From: Microbacterium sp. JZ31
GTDB taxonomy: Bacteria > Actinomycetota > Actinomycetes > Actinomycetales > Microbacteriaceae
Assembly: GCF_016805985.1 (NCBI RefSeq)
Contig: NZ_CP017661.1
Coordinates: forward strand, 2,170,001 to 2,234,000
Length of the DNA: 64,000 nucleotides
Direction of reading: 5' to 3'
The notes beneath the pieces were generated by a model, which was not told the origin of the DNA, ran no database searches, and was given only the letters and a program-made list of their open reading frames with translations. Position 1 is the first letter of the stretch; every line of letters begins with the position of its first letter. Below, piece by piece: positions 38,229 through 46,956 of the stretch. Both the position numbers and the translations under genes were made by a program.

Positions 38229-40502
38229 GTGACGATCACTCCCCCGCAGCGCCGCCGGCACACGTCGCCCGCCGCGCTCATCGCCCTCTCCGCCGCGGCG
38301 TCGCTCATCGCCGCGCTCCTGCCCGCCGCGGCGTCCGCGACGACCGCGGTCACCGGCCACGGCTCCTCCCCGCGATCTGAGAAGACCGTCGTCCCCACGC
38401 TCGACGCGCGGGCGACGCTCTCGGCCGACTACCTCGCCGAGGGGCCGGCCTCCGGCGCGGCCGTGACGCCCGCGAACGGCCGCAGCGGACCGTTCGACGG
38501 CCAGGTCATTCCCGGCTTCTCCGCCATGCTCGACAACGGCGACGGCACCTTCTGGGCCCAGCCCGACAACGGATTCGGCGCGAAGGGGAACTCGGCCGAC
38601 TTCCTGCTGCGCAACTACCTCGTCAAACCGGAGTGGCAGACCTCCCGGGGCGGCGCGGGCGAGATCGACATCCTGCGCCACATCTCCTACAACGACCGCA
38701 ACGGCGTGCTCGACTTCGCGATCGTGAACGAGGACACCTCGGAGCGCCTGCTGACGGGCGCCGACTTCGACATCGAGTCGATCGTGCGGGCGAAGGACGG
38801 CACGTTCTGGGTCGGCGAGGAGTTCGGTCCGTTCCTGCTGCACTTCGACAAGAACGGCACGCTGCTCGAGAAGCCGTACCCGCTCGCCGGCGCCCAGTCG
38901 CCGCAGAATCCGTACCTCGGCGGCGCCCAGCCCACGGTCGCCGCGAGCCGCGGCTTCGAGGCCATGGCGGGGTCGCGAGACGGCCGCTATCTCTACCCCG
39001 TGCTCGAGGGCGCGTACCTGGCGGACACCGACCAGCGCCGCCGCGTGATCAACGAGTTCGACACCCGCAAGGGCCGCTACACGGGCCGCACGTGGTCGTA
39101 CCAGACCGACATCACCCCGAACGTGATCGGCGACGCGTTCACGACGCGCGACGGCAAGCTGCTGCTGATCGAGCGCGACGACTTCGAGGGCGACCAGTCG
39201 GTCATCAAGCGCGTGTACCAGGTCGACCTGCGCCAGCGCCCGGACCGCGAGGGCTTCCTGCACAAGACGCTCGTGCTGGACGCGCTGCGCGTCGACAACC
39301 CGCACGGCATCGACGAGGGCGAGGGCTACGGCCTGGGCGAGACGTACGCGCTTCCGGTGCAGTCGTTCGAGACGGTGCTGCAGCTGCGCGACGGCCGGCT
39401 GCTGATCGGCAACGACAACAACTACCCCGGCAACGATGCGCGCAACACCGGCACGCCGGACGACACCGAGTTCGCGATCGTCGACCTGCAGCGCACGCGG
39501 GTGACCCCCGACGCCGTGACCGTCGTCGCCCACCGCGGCGCGAGCGGCTACCGCCCCGAGCACACGCTCGCCGCCTACGAGACCGCCATCACGCAGTGCG
39601 CCGAGTACATCGAGCCCGACGTCGTCGCGACGAAGGACGGCGTGCTCGTCGCCCGCCACGAGAACGAGATCGGCGGCACGACGGACGTGGCCGCGCACCC
39701 CGAGTTCGCCGACCGTCGCACGACCAAGACGATCGACGGCGTCCAGGTCACCGGGTGGTTCACGGAGGACTTCACGCTCGCCGAGCTGCGGACGCTGCGC
39801 GCCGAGGAGCGCCTGCCGCAGGTGCGCCCGCAGAGCGCGGCGTTCGACGGCCTTTATCCGATCCCGACGCTGGACGAGGTCATGGACCTCGCCCGGCACT
39901 CGAAGACCTGCGACGGCCGCCCCGTCGGCGTCTACCCGGAGACCAAGCACCCGACGTACTTCGACTCGATCGGCCTCTCGCTCGAGGAGCCGCTCGTGGT
40001 CGAGCTGCGCCGCAACGGCCTCGACGACCGCCGTGCACCGGTCATCCTGCAGAGCTTCGAGACGCGCAACCTCCGCGACCTGAACCGGATGACGAACGTG
40101 CCGCTCGCGCAGCTGATCAGCAACTCGGGAGCGCCGTACGACCTCGTCGCCGCCGGTGACCCCCGCACGTACGCCGACCTCGTGACCCGACGCGGCGTCG
40201 CCGAGATCGCGCGCTACGCCGACGGCATCGGCGCGGAGAAGAACGTGATCATCCCGCGCAATGCGGACGGCACGCTCGCCGAGCCGAGCAGCGTCGTCCG
40301 CGACGCGCACCGCGCAGGTCTGACGGTGCACGCCTGGACCTTCCGCGTCGAGAACCAGTTCCTCGCGGCCGACTTCCGCTCGGGCGCCGACCCGTACGCC
40401 CCCGGCGACCTGGCGGGCGAGATCCGCGCGTTCCTCGACACGGGCATCGACGGGTTCTTCACCGACAACCCGGACATCGGCGCCGCGACCGTCGCCGAGT
40501 AG
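38229..40502 (+). CDS. Secreted phytase-like esterase / glycerophosphodiester phosphodiesterase fusion
   Basis: A 757-aa exported two-domain protein. A Sec signal peptide (about residues 1-38, hydrophobic core then AAASA) is followed by an esterase-like phytase domain at about 65-420 ([50 protein letters not shown]). From about 430 comes a GDPD domain with [37 protein letters not shown] and, at the end, [10 protein letters not shown]. The GDPD half should hydrolyse glycerophosphodiesters outside the cell; the first half may release phosphate from other esters. Phosphate scavenging is the inferred role. The start is a GTG. A strong terminator follows. Confidence 0.88.
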   Translation: MTITPPQRRRHTSPAALIALSAAASLIAALLPAAASATTAVTGHGSSPRSEKTVVPTLDARATLSADYLAEGPASGAAVTPANGRSGPFDGQVIPGFSAMLDNGDGTFWAQPDNGFGAKGNSADFLLRNYLVKPEWQTSRGGAGEIDILRHISYNDRNGVLDFAIVNEDTSERLLTGADFDIESIVRAKDGTFWVGEEFGPFLLHFDKNGTLLEKPYPLAGAQSPQNPYLGGAQPTVAASRGFEAMAGSRDGRYLYPVLEGAYLADTDQRRRVINEFDTRKGRYTGRTWSYQTDITPNVIGDAFTTRDGKLLLIERDDFEGDQSVIKRVYQVDLRQRPDREGFLHKTLVLDALRVDNPHGIDEGEGYGLGETYALPVQSFETVLQLRDGRLLIGNDNNYPGNDARNTGTPDDTEFAIVDLQRTRVTPDAVTVVAHRGASGYRPEHTLAAYETAITQCAEYIEPDVVATKDGVLVARHENEIGGTTDVAAHPEFADRRTTKTIDGVQVTGWFTEDFTLAELRTLRAEERLPQVRPQSAAFDGLYPIPTLDEVMDLARHSKTCDGRPVGVYPETKHPTYFDSIGLSLEEPLVVELRRNGLDDRRAPVILQSFETRNLRDLNRMTNVPLAQLISNSGAPYDLVAAGDPRTYADLVTRRGVAEIARYADGIGAEKNVIIPRNADGTLAEPSSVVRDAHRAGLTVHAWTFRVENQFLAADFRSGADPYAPGDLAGEIRAFLDTGIDGFFTDNPDIGAATVAE

Positions 40503-40510
40503 CAGTGACA

Positions 40511-40547
40511 GGATCGGCCCGCTCTCCTCGCGAGGGCGGGCCGATCC
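40511..40547 (+). terminator. Terminator after the phytase-like/GDPD gene
   Basis: GGATCGGCCCGC pairs with GCGGGCCGATCC (12 bp, perfect), 8 nt past the stop codon. Confidence 0.7.
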
Positions 40548-40596
40548 GCGTGTTACGCCGGGTGTCCGCGCCGCTTACGCCGCGCGGGACGCCCGT

Positions 40597-40602
40597 TATC
40601 GT
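40597..40602 (+). promoter_or_regulatory. -10 box of the thioredoxin-like gene (leaderless)
   Basis: TATCGT lies 6 nt before GTG 40609. Confidence 0.45.
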
Positions 40603-40608
40603 GGCGGC

Positions 40609-41049
40609 GTGGAACCGCTGACCGCGCTCGGGGTGCTCGGCGCCGTCGTGGGCGCCGCTGCGGTGCTGGGCCTCGTCCTGCGCCGGCGGGAAGGTCGCGT
40701 GCGCGCGGCCTCCCCCGGCGCCCGCGCGACGCCCGCGTCCCTCGACGTCGACCCGGCGACCTTCGGGGCGCGCGCCACGCTCGTGCAGTTCGGCACCGCG
40801 TACTGCACGCGCTGCCCGGCGACCAGACGCGTGCTCGGCGGCATCGCACATGCGAGGCACGGCGTCGCGCACGTCGATGTCGACCTCACCGACCGACCCG
40901 ACCTCACCCGCCGCTTCGGTGTGCTGCAGACCCCGACGACGCTGATCGTCGACCCCGACGGCGCCGTGCGCGCCCGCATCGGCGGCTCCCCGCGCGCCCA
41001 CGATGTGACACGCGAGCTCGACCGACTCCTGGAGGAGACCCATGTCTGA
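40609..41049 (+). CDS. Membrane-anchored thioredoxin-family protein
   Basis: A 146-aa protein with one N-terminal membrane segment (about residues 4-25) and a thioredoxin fold from about 45. The redox motif is CTRC in QFGTAYCTRCPATRR (about residue 66), and the cis-proline is in LQTPTTLIVDPDG. An atypical CxxC dipeptide (TR) and the membrane anchor suggest a dedicated reductase rather than general thioredoxin. The orientation of the domain is uncertain. Its end overlaps the DUF4395 gene by 8 nt, a conserved actinobacterial pair. Confidence 0.85.
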   Translation: MEPLTALGVLGAVVGAAAVLGLVLRRREGRVRAASPGARATPASLDVDPATFGARATLVQFGTAYCTRCPATRRVLGGIAHARHGVAHVDVDLTDRPDLTRRFGVLQTPTTLIVDPDGAVRARIGGSPRAHDVTRELDRLLEETHV

Positions 41050-41614
41050 CGCGCCCGCGCCCGCCCGCATCGACCCCCGCGGACCGCGCTTCGCGGCCGT
41101 CATCACCACCGCGCTGCTGCTCGTCGCGACGTATCTGTCGCTCGTCGGCATCTCGCCGCGTCTCGGCCAGGAGAGCGAAAGCTTCGGCTGGTTCGCCTAC
41201 CAGCCGCTGGCAGACAGCGTGTACGTGCCGGGCACCGCGCCGCTCTGGCAGCGCATCGCCGACCCGGGCTTCCTCGCCGTCGCGATCGTCGCGGCGCTGT
41301 TCGCGTGGAGCGTCGTGTCGCCCCGCACGGCTCCGTGGGGCGTCGTGTTCCGCCGTCTCGTGCGCCCGCGCCTCGCTCCCCCGAGCGAGCTGGAGGATCC
41401 GCGACCGCCGCGTTTCGCGCAGGGCGTTGGTCTGTTCGTCACCGCGACGGGCCTCATCCTGCACGCGATCGGCGTGCCCTGGGCGCTGCCGATCGCCGCG
41501 GCGGCCGCCCTGATCGCGGCCTTCCTGAACGCCGCGTTCGGCTTCTGCCTCGGCTGCCAGATCTACCTGCTGCTGCAGCGCGCCGGCGTCGTCGGCCGCA
41601 CGCGCGCTGCGTGA
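41042..41614 (+). CDS. DUF4395 membrane protein
   Basis: A 190-aa integral membrane protein with about four hydrophobic segments, conserved cysteines in FGFCLGCQIYLLLQR near residue 168 and the family motif RIDPRGPRFAA at the N-terminus. Function is unknown. Constant linkage to a membrane thioredoxin and the CxxC in the last helix suggest disulfide or persulfide exchange across the membrane (inference). It overlaps the thioredoxin gene by 8 nt. Confidence 0.82.
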   Translation: MSDAPAPARIDPRGPRFAAVITTALLLVATYLSLVGISPRLGQESESFGWFAYQPLADSVYVPGTAPLWQRIADPGFLAVAIVAALFAWSVVSPRTAPWGVVFRRLVRPRLAPPSELEDPRPPRFAQGVGLFVTATGLILHAIGVPWALPIAAAAALIAAFLNAAFGFCLGCQIYLLLQRAGVVGRTRAA

Positions 41615-41755
41615 CGCGGGTGTCCGGGCGCGCCCGGGCATGGGGCGGCTCGAGCGGGCATCCACGGCCCGAGCAGGCACGCCCGCGCATGCGGTCTCGC
41701 GGCGACGATGCCCCTCGGGATGGGCGCGGCCGGTGACGGGCGGCGCACCGGTCGA

Positions 41756-41792
41756 TAGGCTGGCCGGACACCGCTCATCGCCGATTCGGAGG
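41756..41792 (+). promoter_or_regulatory. Promoter and ribosome-binding site of osmC
   Basis: -10 TAGGCT (41756-41761) and Shine-Dalgarno GGAGG (41788-41792), five bases before ATG 41798. This is a leadered transcript, in contrast to many neighbours. Confidence 0.5.
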
Positions 41793-41797
41793 ATGCC

Positions 41798-42220
41798 ATG
41801 ACCGTCACCAGCGAAGCCACCACCGCCTGGACAGGAAGCCTCGCCGAGGGATCCGGAACCGTCTCATTCGCGTCGGGCATCGGCTCCTTCCCCATCAACT
41901 GGAAGGCGCGCTCGGAAGGCTCCGAGTCCACGACCACGCCGGAGGAGCTCATCGGCGCCGCGCACGCGTCGTGCTTCAGCATGGCGCTGTCGCACGCGCT
42001 GAGCGAGAACGGCACGCCGCCCGAGAAGCTCGACACGACCGCCTCGGTGACGTTCAAGCCGGGCACCGGCATCACCGGCAGCCACCTCAACGTGAACGCC
42101 GTCGTGCCGGGTCTGGACGCGGAGAAGTTCCAGGAGATCGCCGAGGGCGCGAAGGCCGGCTGCCCGGTCTCGCAGGCGCTCGCGGGAATCGACATCACGC
42201 TGGAAGCAACGCTGGCCTGA
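41798..42220 (+). CDS. osmC: OsmC-family peroxiredoxin
   Basis: A 140-aa OsmC-type thiol peroxidase that reduces organic hydroperoxides. The two redox cysteines are in IGAAHASCFSMALS (about residue 58) and KAGCPVSQAL (about 122). The conserved arginine expected in the N-terminal part may be that in WKARSEGSE. The osmotically induced OsmC subgroup fits better than Ohr. Its stop codon overlaps the ATG of the next gene by one base (TGATG). Confidence 0.9.
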   Translation: MTVTSEATTAWTGSLAEGSGTVSFASGIGSFPINWKARSEGSESTTTPEELIGAAHASCFSMALSHALSENGTPPEKLDTTASVTFKPGTGITGSHLNVNAVVPGLDAEKFQEIAEGAKAGCPVSQALAGIDITLEATLA

Positions 42221-43098
42221 TGCACGTCGTCATCGGGGGCGCGTCCGGCCTGATCGGGCGCGCCCTCGTCGCGTCTCTGCACGAGCGCGGCGACCGCGTC
42301 ACGCGGCTTGTGCGGCGAGAGTCGGCGGCCCCGGATGAGGTGCGCTGGCTCGACGGGTCGCCTCTCGACCCCGAAGTCGTGGCTGGAGCGGACGCCGTCG
42401 TCGGCCTGAACGGCGCCAGCATCGCACGCCTGCCGTGGACACGCTCCTACCGCAGCGAGCTGCTGTGGTCGCGCATCACCCCCACCCGCGCACTCGCCCG
42501 GGCGGTCGAGGCGCTGCCGCGCGGCGAGCGGCCGCACTTCGTCTCCGCGAGCGCCACTGGATTCTACGGATCGGGCCGAGAGCTGGAAGAGGATGCCCGA
42601 CCCGGCAGCACGTTCCTCGCCTCGCTCTGCGTCGAATGGGAGCACGCCGCCCGGATCGCGGGCGAGCGCACCGCTCTGCTGCGCACCGCCCCGGTCCTGC
42701 ACCCCGAGGCCGTGCTCAAGCCGCTCATCGCGCTCACGCGCGCCGGCGTCTCGGGCCCGCTCGGATCCGGCACCCAGTCCTGGCCCTGGATCTCGCTCGA
42801 CGACGAGATAGCGGCGATCCTGCACGTGCTGGATCAGGGGCTCACCGGTCCGGTGAACCTCGCGGGGCCGACGCGGGCGACCGCGAACGACATCGGCTTC
42901 GCCCTCGCGCGTCGCCTGAACCGGCCCTATGTGCTGCGCGCGCCGACCTGGGCGATGCGCACCGCCTTGGGCGACGACTTCGCCGACGCGGTGCTGCTCA
43001 CGGACGCGCACGTCGTACCCGCGGCGCTGTCGGCATCCGGCTTCACGTTCCGCCACCGGACGGCCGAGGACGCCATCGAGGCGGCCGTCCCGGCCTGA
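42220..43098 (+). CDS. TIGR01777-family NAD-dependent epimerase/dehydratase
   Basis: A 292-aa member of the extended SDR family related to SDR39U1/YfcH. The Rossmann motif VVIGGASGLIGRALV is at residues 3-17; NGASIARLPW and VSASATGFYG are family signatures, with the C-terminal DUF1731-like end (APTWAMRTALGDDFADAVL) also present. The reaction is unknown. It is coupled to osmC by a one-base overlap, and the two may be expressed together in stress (inference). Confidence 0.85.
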   Translation: MHVVIGGASGLIGRALVASLHERGDRVTRLVRRESAAPDEVRWLDGSPLDPEVVAGADAVVGLNGASIARLPWTRSYRSELLWSRITPTRALARAVEALPRGERPHFVSASATGFYGSGRELEEDARPGSTFLASLCVEWEHAARIAGERTALLRTAPVLHPEAVLKPLIALTRAGVSGPLGSGTQSWPWISLDDEIAAILHVLDQGLTGPVNLAGPTRATANDIGFALARRLNRPYVLRAPTWAMRTALGDDFADAVLLTDAHVVPAALSASGFTFRHRTAEDAIEAAVPA

Positions 43099-43132
43099 CG
43101 CCGGTCAGCGCGCCGCGCTCAGCGTGTCTCGC

Positions 43133-43576
43133 TCAACGGGTCGCGCGCTCGTGGCGGATCGCCTCGCGCGCGGCCTGACGTGCCCGTCGGCGGTCGCCCG
43201 CCGCGTCGTACGCGAGGCTGAGGCGGAACCAGGCCTTCCAGTTCTCGGGATCGTTCTCGACCTCGGCGCGGTAGCGCGGGAAGACCGCGTCGCCCTCCGC
43301 GCGCGTCACCCGGCCGCTCGGCGTCGTGGCCACCACGTCGTCGGGCAGCCCGCCCTCGGTCTCGAGACGTCGCGCCAGCTGCTCGGCCCGGACGCCGAAC
43401 CACAGCTCGCGTCCGAGCGCCCACGCGGCGATCACCGGCAGAACGAACAGCGCGACGCCCATCGCGATGCCGACGGGATCTCCCGTCTGGACGAGCTGCA
43501 CCGCCCGCCATCCGACGAGCACGATGTACAGCGCGAGAAGCACGGCCATGACGGCCACGCCGATGCGTGCGCTCAC
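43133..43576 (-). CDS. Small membrane protein with a TPR-like C-terminus
   Basis: A 147-aa protein with two hydrophobic segments (about residues 5-25 and 35-55), then a cytoplasmic or periplasmic part ending in a tetratricopeptide-like helix pair: NDPENWKAWFRLSLAYDAAGDRRRA in two pieces at about 108-133. The function is unknown. GTG 43576 overlaps the dapB stop (GTGA), so it is the second gene of a dapB unit. Confidence 0.75.
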   Translation of the reverse strand: MSARIGVAVMAVLLALYIVLVGWRAVQLVQTGDPVGIAMGVALFVLPVIAAWALGRELWFGVRAEQLARRLETEGGLPDDVVATTPSGRVTRAEGDAVFPRYRAEVENDPENWKAWFRLSLAYDAAGDRRRARQAAREAIRHERATR

Positions 43577-44379
43577 GCGCTCGTCGCCTGCGCGACCTGG
43601 CCGGGCACGGACTCGTCCTTCACGGGGCGCCGCTCGGCGAGCCGGGGGGCGCCGATGCCGATGTCGATGAAGTTCTCGAGTCCGATCACGACACCGCGCA
43701 CGTCGCCCGCATGCTGCAGCGCGACGCGGATGCCCGGCGCGTACGCCGCGGCCGGATCCGTCGTGTCGTGCACGATCGAGAGCGACTCGCCGGGGCCCGA
43801 CAGGATCGTCTCCTGGCGAGCGATCACGCCGGGGCGGCGCAGCGAGTGCACAGGCACGCTCGCGACCTGCTGCCCGCGGGCGCGCTGATCCACATGCGGC
43901 GCCTGGACGGGCGTGCGGCGCGCCGTGGCGATCAGCTCGGCCGTGCGGACGGCGGTGCCGCTCGGCGAATCCACCTTCGTGTCACGGTGGGCCTCGACGA
44001 TCTCCGCCGAGGGGAAGTGCGGTGCCGCCGCGGCGGCGATCGCGCTGCCGATCACGGAGCCGAGCGAGAAGTTCGGGACGAACACGGCACCGGTGCCCGA
44101 GGCCTCGACGAGCGGACGCACCAGGGCGATCCGCTCCGCCGACCATCCGCTGGTGCCGACGACGACGTTGATGCCGCGCTCGATCGCGGCCCGGACGACA
44201 TCCACGCTGACCGCGGGGACGGACGCGTCGACCACGAGGTCGGCGCCGTCCAGCTCGGACAGGTCGCTGCGGGACGTGAGCACCGCCGAGACCTCGAACC
44301 CGTCGAGGCCCTCGATGACCTCGTGGATGATGCCGCCCAGCTTGCCGGTGCCGCCGACCAGGGCGATCCGTGTCGTCAT
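43573..44379 (-). CDS. dapB: 4-hydroxy-tetrahydrodipicolinate reductase
   Basis: DapB (268 aa) reduces the DapA product to tetrahydrodipicolinate with NAD(P)H. The dinucleotide site ALVGGTGKLGG is at residues 6-16 (many homologues have GAxGRMG here), NVVVGTSGW is near 71, and the substrate-binding EAHRDTKVDSPSGTA near 129. Length is normal. TAGGAT lies 6 nt before ATG 44379, so the mRNA is probably leaderless. It is divergent from a GNAT gene. Confidence 0.94.
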   Translation of the reverse strand: MTTRIALVGGTGKLGGIIHEVIEGLDGFEVSAVLTSRSDLSELDGADLVVDASVPAVSVDVVRAAIERGINVVVGTSGWSAERIALVRPLVEASGTGAVFVPNFSLGSVIGSAIAAAAAPHFPSAEIVEAHRDTKVDSPSGTAVRTAELIATARRTPVQAPHVDQRARGQQVASVPVHSLRRPGVIARQETILSGPGESLSIVHDTTDPAAAYAPGIRVALQHAGDVRGVVIGLENFIDIGIGAPRLAERRPVKDESVPGQVAQATSA

Positions 44380-44385
44380 GCGTCC

Positions 44386-44391
44386 ATCCTA
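44386..44391 (-). promoter_or_regulatory. -10 box of dapB (leaderless)
   Basis: TAGGAT lies 6 nt before ATG 44379. Confidence 0.5.
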
Positions 44392-44448
44392 GTTTCCGGC
44401 GGTGCCATCGCCCGCGGAGGGTTGACAACCGGGGCGCTCATCCGGCTC

Positions 44449-44454
44449 TACGCT
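44449..44454 (+). promoter_or_regulatory. -10 box of the 44462 GNAT gene
   Basis: TACGCT lies 7 nt before GTG 44462. The TTGACA at 44422-44427 is too far (21-nt spacer) to be its -35. Confidence 0.4.
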
Positions 44455-44461
44455 CGAAGGC

Positions 44462-44947
44462 GTGATGACGTTCCGCGCCGCCTCGCCCGCCGATCCCGAC
44501 GCCCACGAGCTGATCGTCGAGTACTTCGCCGAACGCGCATCCGGGTTCCCGGGCGAGTACCGGCCCGTGCTGCCGGGGCCCGACGCGTTCCGCGCACCCG
44601 ACGGCGTCCTGCTGCTCATCGAGCACACGGATCCCGAGGGGGACGCCACGCGCGGGCTGATCGGATGCGGCGCCATCCGCCGGATCGCGGACGGCCCGCT
44701 GGGAGCGCGTTACGAGATCAAGCACGTGTACACGCGCCCCGCCGCCCGCGGCCTGGGCGCCGGACGCCTGCTCATGGCCGAGCTCGAGCGCCAGGCACGG
44801 GCGTGGGGAGCACGGGAACTCGTGCTCGACACGCACCACACGCTCGAGGCCGCCGCCGCGCTCTACGCCCGCACGGGCTTCGCCCCCATCGAGCCCTACA
44901 ACGACAACCCCAACGCGACGCGCTGGTACGGCAAGGCCCTGGTCTGA
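44462..44947 (+). CDS. GNAT-family N-acetyltransferase
   Basis: A 161-aa acetyltransferase. AASPADPDAHELIVEYF opens the fold; IKHVYTRPAARGLGAGRLLMAELERQA (in two conserved pieces near residue 90) is the acetyl-CoA site, and ALYARTGFAPIEPYNDNP matches GNATs of the PanZ/YjdJ-like size class. The acceptor is unknown. Both GTG 44462 and ATG 44465 fit; GTG is listed because the -10 spacing suits either. An inverted-repeat element follows immediately. Confidence 0.82.
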   Translation: MMTFRAASPADPDAHELIVEYFAERASGFPGEYRPVLPGPDAFRAPDGVLLLIEHTDPEGDATRGLIGCGAIRRIADGPLGARYEIKHVYTRPAARGLGAGRLLMAELERQARAWGARELVLDTHHTLEAAAALYARTGFAPIEPYNDNPNATRWYGKALV

Positions 44948-44957
44948 GCAAGGGCCT

Positions 44958-45036
44958 GCCCGCTTCTCAGGAGATGTCGCGTTCTCAGGAGCGCGAACGC
45001 GGATCCGGTCCTGAGAAGCGGGCATCTCCTGAGAAC
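44958..45036. repeat. Inverted-repeat element, copy 1
   Basis: TTCTCAGGA occurs at 44964-44972 and 44982-44990, and its inverse TCCTGAGAA at 45009-45017 and 45027-45035, all at 18-nt steps. The 27-nt arms form a long hairpin with an 18-nt loop. The first 33 nt (44958-44990) are identical to 46096-46128. It lies between the GNAT gene and a small membrane-protein gene. Confidence 0.85.
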
Positions 45037-45059
45037 CGGCGATGAGAGTGGAGCGGAAG

Positions 45060-45311
45060 ATGTCACACCTCCTGGCGGGAGCCACCGTCGTCCTCGGCGT
45101 CGTCGTCACGATCGCGGGCGGCGGCGCGATGGTCACGCACGGGATGATCGCGGACGAGACCGGCATCAGCGGATGGAATCCCTGGCTCTGGCTCATCCTC
45201 GTCGCAGGTGCGGCGACTCTGCTGGTCGGGGTGCTGCAACTCGCGGCCGTCCTCCGCGATCCGACCTCGTTCGCCGAAGCCCGGGATCCGGAGACGCCCG
45301 CACCGTCCTGA
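45060..45311 (+). CDS. Small two-helix membrane protein
   Basis: An 83-aa protein with two hydrophobic segments (about residues 3-25 and 40-62) and a short acidic, Pro-rich tail. No family was recognised. ATG 45060 is chosen because GTGGAG lies 6 nt before it; an in-frame ATG at 45042 would add six residues and start inside the end of the repeat region. It is convergent with the next gene and lies between the two copies of the inverted-repeat element. Confidence 0.65.
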   Translation: MSHLLAGATVVLGVVVTIAGGGAMVTHGMIADETGISGWNPWLWLILVAGAATLLVGVLQLAAVLRDPTSFAEARDPETPAPS

Positions 45312-45317
45312 CCGTCG

Positions 45318-46037
45318 TCAAGGCGTTCGCCGCGCTCTCCGCGCCCGGACTTCACTCGTATCGAGCTTCACCACAGTGGTCCGCGCGAGTCTCCCCGCGA
45401 CGGTCACCTTCTTCGTCCGCAACAGCGCGGCGCAGAGAAGAGCGGCGGTCGCCCCGCTCGCGATGCCGATGCCGGGCTGAAGGACCGTGGCGATCCCGAT
45501 GCTCACCACCGCGGCCACGGTGAGTCCAAACGCCATGCGGCCGCTGACGAACAATGCCATCACGGCGACGACGAGCGCGAGCAGGCAGACGAGCGCAGCA
45601 GGACCGAGGGAGCCGATCCAGTACTCGATGGGGTGCACGCCGGGCGGTGGGTAGACGAGGCGCTCGGAGCCGTACCAGGTCCATGCCAGGGTCCAGACGA
45701 TGGGAAGCGCAGCGAGAACTGTGAACCACACTCGCGCTGAGCGGTCGGACCGAACCAACGCGGTGACGACGAGTCCGACGACTACGACCAACGCCGTCAT
45801 CGTCACCAGTGTCAGTCCTGGCGCGAGGTAGCCAATGCCGTCGGAGCAGATCCAGCTGTAGGCAGCCTCAGGCCCGTCGGCGTACGCGTCGCAGCCGATG
45901 TGCAGTTGCTCGCGCAGCAGCCAGAGCGTCGCGGCGCCGAACACGAGCGACGTGAATCCGCCGCTGAAGATCAAGAGCGCGCCTCCGAGCTTCTGATCCA
46001 GCTGCGGCCACGCCGTGCCGGTTTTCGCGGAAGGCAT
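45318..46037 (-). CDS. Multi-pass membrane protein of unknown function
   Basis: A 239-aa protein with about six hydrophobic segments and a basic C-terminal tail (RARRARRTP). Two cysteines in LHIGCDAYA and YSWICSDG could form an extracytoplasmic disulfide. No family was recognised. Base composition looks less GC-rich at third positions than the neighbours, consistent with recent acquisition (visual impression, not computed). It faces the small membrane gene, only 6 nt apart, and both sit between two copies of the inverted-repeat element. Confidence 0.7.
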   Translation of the reverse strand: MPSAKTGTAWPQLDQKLGGALLIFSGGFTSLVFGAATLWLLREQLHIGCDAYADGPEAAYSWICSDGIGYLAPGLTLVTMTALVVVVGLVVTALVRSDRSARVWFTVLAALPIVWTLAWTWYGSERLVYPPPGVHPIEYWIGSLGPAALVCLLALVVAVMALFVSGRMAFGLTVAAVVSIGIATVLQPGIGIASGATAALLCAALLRTKKVTVAGRLARTTVVKLDTSEVRARRARRTP

Positions 46038-46095
46038 GCGCTCACACTATGTCCGGCGAGCCGATACTCGTCCTGCACACGGACGCGGCAGCGCC

Positions 46096-46177
46096 GCCCG
46101 CTTCTCAGGAGATGTCGCGTTCTCAGGACCCGAGACGCGCATCCGCCCCTGAGAAGCCCCCCGACATCTCCTGAGAA
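46096..46177. repeat. Inverted-repeat element, copy 2
   Basis: TTCTCAGGA at 46102-46110 and 46120-46128, facing CCCTGAGAA (one mismatch) at 46147-46155 and TCCTGAGAA at 46169-46177. It is in the same orientation as copy 1 and identical to it over the first 33 nt. The right arm has diverged and gained about 4 nt. Confidence 0.85.
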
Positions 46178-46208
46178 CGCGGCGACCGGTCAACGGACCC
46201 GCCCCGAG

Positions 46209-46811
46209 TCAGAAGGAGAGCTGGTCGGGCAGTCCGGTGCGCAGCTCGACCGGGAGGTGGGCGAGGTCGTTGTGGGTCAGGAGGGTCCAGGGGCGGCCCT
46301 GACGCTGGCTCAGCACCGTGAGGCCGCAGTTCGCCTGGTTGAGGGTCATCCAGCGCCACTCGGGAGCGCCGAGCACCTCGCGCACGAACCACGAGATGAC
46401 GAAGTTGTGGGTGATGAGCAGCTCGTGCACGTCGCCCGTCCTGCGAGCCAGGAACTCGCCCACGGCGTCGGCCATCTGCGCCTTGCCCGCCTCGATCTCG
46501 GCCTCCGTGACGCCGCCGAAGAACGGCTCGAACGCCGCGGGTGTCTCGTCGGTCATGCCGGTCGGCACGCAGTCGAACAGGAGGGCGTGGGGCTCGGGCG
46601 TGACGGACGGGAGGCGCTCGGCGATGATCCGCGCCGTGTCGGTGGCCCGCACGAGCGGCGAGTGGCACACCCGCTCCAGCGGGATGCCCGAGAGCCGGTC
46701 GGCGATCAGCTCGGCCTGGCGTCGGCCCCGCGGGGAGAGCGGGCCGTCCTCCATGCCGTGCTCTGCATCCAGCTGCTCGCCGTGCCGGACGAGATAGATG
46801 TAGTGCGCCAC
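46209..46811 (-). CDS. Histidine phosphatase family protein
   Basis: A 200-aa phosphatase of the phosphoglycerate-mutase-like superfamily. The phosphohistidine is expected in LVRHGEQLD (H10) with arginine 9; SPLVRATDTA supplies the second arginine, and THNFVISWFVRE (about 137) the second histidine. The substrate is unknown. The start is GTG 46811 with only a weak ribosome-binding site. It is not obviously in an operon. Confidence 0.88.
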   Translation of the reverse strand: MAHYIYLVRHGEQLDAEHGMEDGPLSPRGRRQAELIADRLSGIPLERVCHSPLVRATDTARIIAERLPSVTPEPHALLFDCVPTGMTDETPAAFEPFFGGVTEAEIEAGKAQMADAVGEFLARRTGDVHELLITHNFVISWFVREVLGAPEWRWMTLNQANCGLTVLSQRQGRPWTLLTHNDLAHLPVELRTGLPDQLSF

Positions 46812-46956
46812 AGTCTCACCCCGTCCTTCACCGCATCATGTTCGGATCGACCTCGGACCGAGCATGCGGCGCCGGAGCACCCGCGGTCCTCCCCCACACT
46901 ACGTGACCGCGGCGGCACCGCCGGCAGGCGTGTGGCGAGCCGTCACAGCCGGTGGC

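Noticed and set aside
44421..44454. TTGACA paired with TACGCT as a classic promoter for the GNAT gene
   Set aside because: The spacer is 21 nt, too long for a standard sigma factor; only the -10 is retained.
44958..45036. Regular 18-nt repeats suggesting a CRISPR array
   Set aside because: Only four short units, two direct and two inverted, with no unique spacers and no cas genes nearby.
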